NCBI GenBank assembly: GCA_020347545.1
Contig: CP070731.1
Coordinates: 431,917 to 437,590 of the forward strand
DNA from: Flavobacteriaceae bacterium
GTDB taxonomy: Bacteria; Bacteroidota; Bacteroidia; Flavobacteriales; Flavobacteriaceae
DNA length: 5,674 bases
Reading direction: 5' to 3'
Below, piece by piece: positions 1-3,831 of the stretch. The position numbers were made by a program, and so were the translations under genes. Below the pieces are notes generated by a model. It was not told the origin of the DNA. It searched no databases and saw only the letters and a program-made list of their open reading frames with translations. The stretch's first letter is position 1; each line of letters opens with the position of its first letter.

Positions 1-521
1 GTACTTGTTGGCGTAAGCTGGCCAAATTCGAATGTCAGCAATTCTTTATGAGGTACCTCATTGATTGTTACATCCACCCGTAAGGCATCATTTTTCTCAT
101 CATAAAAAAAGCTGCCCCAGGAATCAATATCTTTTGAAAAAATGATTGTAGCGTTATTGGCATCTTTTACAAGAATATGCAACCCATAAGTTCCAGCCTT
201 AATTTCTTTGCCTTCAATTTTGGCATCATGAGAAAAGGAAATGGTTGTATTCTCATCGGCCCCGGCCCTCCATGGAGCCTCCGTGGCAGTTCCAAATCCT
301 GGGTTTGTCGTTCCGAAAGGAACGAGCTTTCCCCAGACCTCTCGCCCTTTTACACTTGGCCTTGAGTAATGAATGGTCACATCAGAAGTTCCGACAGTCT
401 GAGAAACAGTAGCTTTTTGACTTCCTCTTGGTAAATTGATCTGTGCTTTACTGATGAAAACACCCATAAAAAATGTGAAAGCAAAAGCAATCACACGTAA
501 ATTTTTGTAATGATAGTTCAT
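1..521 (-). CDS. DUF2911 secreted protein, 3' end cut by window edge
   Basis: The reading frame starts at the ATG at 521 and runs open through 173 codons to the left edge, so the C-terminus is missing. Residues 1 to about 26 form a signal peptide: polar MNYHYKNLR, then a hydrophobic stretch ending in FISKAQ, with likely cleavage after SKA. The mature part matches the DUF2911 family as I know it: SRPSVKGREVWGKLVPFG (residues 53-70), PWRAGADENTTISFS (83-97), AGTYGLHIL (109-117), IIFSKDIDSWGSFFYDE (126-142) and DALRVDV (145-151). DUF2911 proteins are common exported proteins of Bacteroidota with no established biochemical role; a periplasmic location is inferred from the signal peptide. The gene is divergent from the DUF2721 gene. 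No Shine-Dalgarno sequence is visible, which is normal for this phylum. The family is fairly sure, the function unknown. Confidence 0.85.
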   Translation of the reverse strand, partial: MNYHYKNLRVIAFAFTFFMGVFISKAQINLPRGSQKATVSQTVGTSDVTIHYSRPSVKGREVWGKLVPFGTTNPGFGTATEAPWRAGADENTTISFSHDAKIEGKEIKAGTYGLHILVKDANNATIIFSKDIDSWGSFFYDEKNDALRVDVTINEVPHKELLTFEFGQLTPTS

Positions 522-604
522 GTTATATTGGATTAAAATTGAATGACACTAAAATAGAAGCTTTGTAAACCGCTCATTGTTAGCATTTTGTTAAAGTCTC
601 TAAA

Positions 605-628
605 TAACGATTCTTTTAACGATTTTTT
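605..628. repeat. 12-bp tandem direct repeat in divergent intergenic region
   Basis: Two adjacent copies, TAACGATTCTTT (605-616) and TAACGATTTTTT (617-628), are identical at 11 of 12 positions. The following 12 bases (629-640) are a weak third copy. They lie in the 522-697 gap between the divergent DUF2911 and DUF2721 genes, about 85 nt from one start and 70 nt from the other. They could be a paired regulator site, but the region is very AT-rich and the repeat is short, so chance is possible. Nothing else in this gap was recognised apart from a weak -7-like element. Confidence 0.4.
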
Positions 629-685
629 AAGAATTTAAATGGGAAGATGATTTTAGTAAAATCATAAGTTTTGAACTGATTAAGC

Positions 686-693
686 TATATTTG
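686..693 (+). promoter_or_regulatory. possible Bacteroidota -7 promoter element (TATATTTG)
   Basis: TATATTTG matches the Bacteroidota -7 consensus TAnnTTTG. It ends only 4 nt before the ATG at 698, so a transcript starting from it would have almost no leader. The nearest upstream TTTG (670-673) is 12 nt away, shorter than the roughly 17-23 nt expected between the -33 and -7 elements. The call therefore rests on the -7 match alone and is weak in AT-rich DNA. Confidence 0.2.
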
Positions 694-697
694 AGTA

Positions 698-1102
698 ATG
701 GAACAACTCACACTAACAACCCCGGCCTTATTATTTTCAGCAATTTCTTTGATCATGCTGGCATATACAAATCGATTTCTAGCTTACGCAGCAGTGGTAA
801 GAAATTTGCATGACAAGTATAAGAAGGATAAAAAGAAGGTGTTTATCCAACAAATTGAGAATTTGCGCAAACGTCTTTATCTCACGAGGTCGATGCAAAT
901 TTTTGGTATAAGCAGCCTACTACTTTGTGTCTTGACCATGTTTTTAATTTATGTGGAACAACATGTAATAGCGATATGGATTTTTGGGTTGGCCCTCATT
1001 CTTTTGATTATTTCACTAGGTCTGCTTATCAGGGAAATTCAGATTTCAGTAACCGCCCTGGAACATCATTTAAGTGATATCGAGCAAAAAGATCGGGACT
1101 AA
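698..1102 (+). CDS. DUF2721 family small membrane protein
   Basis: A 134-residue protein matching the DUF2721 family from memory: LTTPALLFSAISLIMLAYTNRF near the N-terminus, QIENLRKRLYLTRSMQIFGISS in the middle and LIREIQISVTALEHHLSDI near the C-terminus. Three hydrophobic helices are predicted by eye: residues about 8-29, 65-87 and 90-112. A basic cytoplasmic-looking loop (LHDKYKKDKKK, 37-47) lies between helices 1 and 2. Length is typical of the family, and no catalytic motif is apparent; the role is unknown. An in-frame stop (692-694) lies just before the ATG at 698, and no other start codon intervenes, so this start is the earliest possible and preserves the conserved N-terminus. No Shine-Dalgarno sequence is present. 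The gene stands 143 nt before the serine hydrolase gene, whose separate repeat-bearing leader suggests independent control. Confidence 0.85.
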   Translation: MEQLTLTTPALLFSAISLIMLAYTNRFLAYAAVVRNLHDKYKKDKKKVFIQQIENLRKRLYLTRSMQIFGISSLLLCVLTMFLIYVEQHVIAIWIFGLALILLIISLGLLIREIQISVTALEHHLSDIEQKDRD

Positions 1103-1160
1103 TTTTGACGATTCCAATGTAAACTTCGAATCAATATTGCTGAATTTTTATGTATTTTTA

Positions 1161-1220
1161 GATAAAACTTGGAGTTTAAAGGTAAAACTTGAAGTTCATA
1201 GATAAAACGTAACGTTCATT
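1161..1220. repeat. three 20-bp tandem repeats with internal palindromes, likely operator array
   Basis: Three directly adjacent 20-bp units: gataaaacttggagtttaaa (1161-1180), ggtaaaacttgaagttcata (1181-1200) and gataaaacgtaacgttcatt (1201-1220). Each holds an 11-bp near or perfect palindrome at the same offset: AACTTGGAGTT (1166-1176, one mismatch), AACTTGAAGTT (1186-1196, perfect) and AACGTAACGTT (1206-1216, perfect). In the third copy both arms changed together, keeping the symmetry. The array ends 25 nt before the ATG at 1246. A 20-bp period places each unit on nearly the same face of the helix, as expected for cooperative binding of a dimeric regulator. The units also carry xxxGTTCAT elements resembling LytTR-type direct-repeat sites. 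Regulation of the downstream serine hydrolase is inferred from position. Confidence 0.65.
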
Positions 1221-1245
1221 TTAAAATCAAAATCAACAAACCACC

Positions 1246-2538
1246 ATGAAACAAATTCTCATTGCAATTTCATTCTTTGTGACCCTTACCGGTCTGAGTC
1301 AAACCAAGTCAATTAAAAACTCGCCACCGCTAACAGAAGCGAGCTCGGAAACGGTTGGCATGTCTGAGGAGCGGTTGTCTTTCATTGATGACGCGGTCAT
1401 GGAATCGATAGAGAAAAAGGAAATTCCGGGAGCAGTTGCCCTTGTTGCACGAAAAGGGAAAATAGTGTACTACAAAGCTTTTGGAATGGCCGATAATGAG
1501 GCAGGGAGATCATTAAAAAAAGACGATATCTTTAGAATTGCTTCCCAGACTAAAGCCATAACCTCAACGGCTGTGATGATGCTTTGGGAGGAAGGAAAGT
1601 TCAGATTGGATGACCCGATTTCAAAGTATATTCCTGAGTTCAAGGACCCAATGGTGCTGGATTCACTGATTGAAAAGGATTCTTCGTTCGTTGCAACCAA
1701 AGCGGATAAGGAAATTACAATAAGACATCTCATTACCCATACTTCGGGTATTGGATATGGTTTTATTGACGGAGATGAACGTTTTAAAAAGATCTACACC
1801 AAAGCAGGTATTATTGATGGGTTTACCACTCAGAACATTAGCATTGGAGAGAATATCAGGAAGCTTGCCAAACTACCCTTACATCACAATCCAGGTGAAA
1901 AATTCACCTACAGCGAAGGAATTGATGTCTTGGGTTACTTTATAGAGATTGTTTCCGGGATGCCCCTGGATGAATTTTTCAAAACAAGGATATTTGAACC
2001 CCTCGACATGGATGATACCTGGTTCTATTTACCTAAATCCAAACACAAGCGCTTAGTTGCCTTACAAACCTTAAAGGAAGGACAGTGGGAAAAGTATCCG
2101 GCATCTGATGTATATGATCCGGATTACCCGATTACCGGAGCCAAGGCTTTCTTTTCAGGTGGCGCAGGATTGTCAAGTACAGCAAAAGACTATGCTACGT
2201 TTTTACAGATGTATTTAAATAAAGGAGAATTGAATGGAATACGATTATTGAGTAGGACAACGGTTCAATTTATGATGGCGAACCAAATAGGTGATCTTTG
2301 GGGGGATTCTGGTACTTTCCATGGCCTTGCTTTTGGTGTCAATGGTCAAAAAGGACAAGACAAAGGAGGAGAGGGCAGCATCGGTTCCTTTTGGTGGGGT
2401 GGATATTTCAACACAATGTACTGGGCCGATCCCGAAGAAGAAGTTATCGGGATTTTAATGAAACAGACCATGGACGTCAAAGAAGATAATACAGGATGGA
2501 AATTCAGGCAGGTTGTGGGGCAGGCTATTGATGATTAA
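1246..2538 (+). CDS. exported serine hydrolase, class C beta-lactamase/CubicO family
   Basis: A 430-residue protein with an N-terminal signal peptide (MKQILIAISFFVTLTGLSQ, cleavage probably near residues 18-20, no lipobox cysteine). The catalytic domain spans roughly 40-425. The nucleophile motif SxxK is S100-Q-T-K103 within FRIASQTKAITS. The second motif tyrosine is Y222 in FTYSEGIDVLGY; it reads Y-S-E, whereas class C beta-lactamases have Y-A-N. A WGG motif (384-386, FWWGGYFNT) occupies the place of the KTG/HTG box, as in esterase-like members. Other family signatures are HLITHTSGIGYG (161-172), SGGAGLSSTAKDYATFLQ (304-321) and ADPEEEVIGILMKQ (394-407). The family includes beta-lactamases, D-amino-acid peptidases, penicillin-binding-like proteins and esterases. 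The Y-S-E and WGG pattern favours an esterase or peptidase over a true beta-lactamase, but the substrate cannot be read from sequence. It probably acts in the periplasm. The start ATG lacks a Shine-Dalgarno sequence; upstream lies the triple repeat and downstream a strong terminator. Confidence 0.9.
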   Translation: MKQILIAISFFVTLTGLSQTKSIKNSPPLTEASSETVGMSEERLSFIDDAVMESIEKKEIPGAVALVARKGKIVYYKAFGMADNEAGRSLKKDDIFRIASQTKAITSTAVMMLWEEGKFRLDDPISKYIPEFKDPMVLDSLIEKDSSFVATKADKEITIRHLITHTSGIGYGFIDGDERFKKIYTKAGIIDGFTTQNISIGENIRKLAKLPLHHNPGEKFTYSEGIDVLGYFIEIVSGMPLDEFFKTRIFEPLDMDDTWFYLPKSKHKRLVALQTLKEGQWEKYPASDVYDPDYPITGAKAFFSGGAGLSSTAKDYATFLQMYLNKGELNGIRLLSRTTVQFMMANQIGDLWGDSGTFHGLAFGVNGQKGQDKGGEGSIGSFWWGGYFNTMYWADPEEEVIGILMKQTMDVKEDNTGWKFRQVVGQAIDD

Positions 2539-2580
2539 TTGACACCTTTATTCGTTTATATCATTTGTCATATCGAATGA

Positions 2581-2609
2581 AAAAACCCCTGCCTAAAACA
2601 GGGGTTTTT
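2581..2609. terminator. bidirectional intrinsic terminator
   Basis: An 11-bp perfect stem, AAAAACCCCTG (2581-2591) and CAGGGGTTTTT (2599-2609), encloses a 7-nt loop, with a T-run on the 3' side of either strand (five on plus, six on minus). It begins 42 nt after the serine hydrolase stop and about 75 nt beyond the stop of the leftward HD gene, so it can end transcription of both convergent units. Confidence 0.9.
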
Positions 2610-2682
2610 AAACAAGCGTTAAGTCAAAATATGAGGGGGTATAACTTTTATGTTATAAAATGAGAAAGGTTAACATAAAAAG

Positions 2683-3276
2683 TCAAATATTTTTTTCTGC
2701 GACCATATTCTTTAATTCTGCTATCCTTTTTTCTTTCTCGGGCTGCCGGTTTTTAATGGCAAACTCCGTATGATATTGATGTTTTTCCAGGAAACGAATC
2801 TGTATTTTGTTCCATTCATTCTTGTCCTTCAGGCCGATTAAAACCTGAAGCTCTTCAAAAAGATAGTCACTGATTCTATAAAAATCAGACCTTCCCAAAT
2901 AATCAAGATCAACATCACAGATAATTTGCTCCAATAAAGTCTCTGGATGTTGAGGGATTTCTGTAGCCAAAATCAAATTGGTTATGGTATTGATCGATTT
3001 TTGATCAAAATCATATTCTTTTAACATCTTTTGAGCTATTTCAGCACCTTTTTTTTCATGATCGACCGTTGTTTCCGTAAAACCGATGTCGTGGAATAAA
3101 ATACCTAATCGTAATAATTTGGCATCCTCCGGGTCGATCTGAATATGCCTTAAGTATTTATCGCTGGTCTCTAAAGCATCCAAGGTGTGATGAATGCCAT
3201 GGTAATGAAGATCCTTAGACAATTTGGTTTCCAGGATTTCCAGAATGTGTTTTCGAAGCTTGTAATATCCTTTCAT
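2683..3276 (-). CDS. HD-domain metal-dependent phosphohydrolase
   Basis: A 197-residue soluble protein with an HD-superfamily fold across about residues 1-150. Visible metal-ligand candidates are H30 in YHGIHHTLDAL (25-35), the HD doublet H62-D63 in LFHDIGF (60-66), H73 in VDHEKKGAEIAQ (71-82) and D121 or D123 in ICDVDLDYLG (119-128). There is no GYP motif, so it is not an HD-GYP c-di-GMP phosphodiesterase. HD enzymes of this kind hydrolyse phosphoester bonds in nucleotides, including cyclic nucleotides. It is the last gene of a minus-strand operon, starting 15 nt after the DUF5706 gene stop. From memory, Bacteroidota also have fusions of an HD domain to a DUF5706 membrane domain, which would support a functional link. 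A plausible role is degradation of the nucleotide made by the upstream cyclase; this is inference, and another phosphorylated substrate is possible. No transmembrane segment or signal peptide was seen. Confidence 0.85.
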   Translation of the reverse strand: MKGYYKLRKHILEILETKLSKDLHYHGIHHTLDALETSDKYLRHIQIDPEDAKLLRLGILFHDIGFTETTVDHEKKGAEIAQKMLKEYDFDQKSINTITNLILATEIPQHPETLLEQIICDVDLDYLGRSDFYRISDYLFEELQVLIGLKDKNEWNKIQIRFLEKHQYHTEFAIKNRQPEKEKRIAELKNMVAEKNI

Positions 3277-3291
3277 TGCAATTTAATTCTC

Positions 3292-3798
3292 TTAAACGGT
3301 AACTAACCAAAAAGCTAGTGCCATGATAACGAAAATAAAGCTCAATCCAAAAAACTTAATAGATTTTTGGACGCAGATGAACTTTTGGTCAATAATTTTA
3401 CTTTCAATATGAATTTGCTGACTTAACTGTTCAAACATTTCATGCTCACTATTACATACCTCCATAAGTTTTTTGGTGTATTCCTTGGCATCTCCAAAAC
3501 CGTAAACAGCATCACGAAAGAAAAAAACATTCTTATCATACTTCAATTCCAGCTGAGGTTTGAAACATTTGAAACAATAATAAATGGATACCAATACGGA
3601 ACCAATCCACAAAAAAGAAAGTACCACAAATACTTTACTTGTTTCAATAACAGGCTGAAACTGTTCTATACGGTCAATAAAAAGTCCAATGATAAGACTG
3701 TGGAAAGAAAAGATAATTCCCGCTTTTAATTCCGAGGCGCGAATCAGTTTTTCAAGGCGTTCGAGTTGCTCCCAATAATTGTTAGGATCCTGTCTCAT
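3292..3798 (-). CDS. DUF5706/PycTM-like membrane protein (Pycsar effector family)
   Basis: A 168-residue protein with three hydrophobic helices: about residues 26-42, 56-76 and 148-166. A soluble stretch of about 70 residues lies between helices 2 and 3. The segment LERLEKLIRASELKAGIIFS (residues 12-31) and the later LSQQIHIESKIIDQKF (125-140), which leads into the last helix, fit the Pycsar effector (PycTM, DUF5706) family as I recall it. In characterised Pycsar systems a nucleotide cyclase makes a cyclic pyrimidine nucleotide on phage infection, and the PycTM effector then damages the inner membrane. Here the gene lies 33 nt after a class III cyclase stop and 15 nt before an HD hydrolase, all on one strand, which strengthens the assignment. 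The ATG at 3798 is the likely start, though an in-frame CTG six codons upstream has a well-placed AGGAG. Whether the protein responds to a cyclic nucleotide or is toxic is inference. Confidence 0.78.
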   Translation of the reverse strand: MRQDPNNYWEQLERLEKLIRASELKAGIIFSFHSLIIGLFIDRIEQFQPVIETSKVFVVLSFLWIGSVLVSIYYCFKCFKPQLELKYDKNVFFFRDAVYGFGDAKEYTKKLMEVCNSEHEMFEQLSQQIHIESKIIDQKFICVQKSIKFFGLSFIFVIMALAFWLVTV

Positions 3799-3822
3799 CT
3801 CATAAAGTTTAATCAGTAATTG

Positions 3823-3827
3823 CTCCT
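3823..3827 (-). promoter_or_regulatory. Shine-Dalgarno-like AGGAG upstream of DUF5706 gene
   Basis: On the minus strand AGGAG occurs 5 nt after the cyclase stop codon. It sits 6 nt from an in-frame CTG (3816-3814) but 24 nt from the ATG at 3798. If it is a genuine ribosome-binding site, the protein would begin at CTG and gain six residues (start-I-K-L-Y-E). CTG starts are rare and this phylum seldom depends on Shine-Dalgarno pairing, so the ATG is still preferred. Confidence 0.2.
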
Positions 3828-3831
3828 AAAG

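Noticed and set aside
177..365. Plus-strand open frame of 62 codons antisense to the DUF2911 gene.
   Set aside because: The opposite strand encodes a convincing DUF2911 protein with signal peptide; this frame has no recognisable features.
1470..1733. Minus-strand open frame of 87 codons inside the serine hydrolase gene.
   Set aside because: It lies wholly opposite the SxxK region of an intact enzyme and shows no domain or credible start.
2640..2657. Small inverted repeat TATAAC...GTTATA with a 6-nt loop downstream of the HD gene.
   Set aside because: The 6-bp stem is almost all A/T and has no following T-run on the minus strand; the strong hairpin at 2581-2609 already explains termination.
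2683..3276. HD-GYP cyclic-di-GMP phosphodiesterase as an identity for the HD protein.
   Set aside because: The HD doublet is present but there is no GYP motif and the protein is too short for the usual HD-GYP architecture.
3442..3729. Plus-strand open frame of 95 codons antisense to the DUF5706 gene.
   Set aside because: It is a shadow of the conserved minus-strand membrane protein and has no family resemblance or start context.
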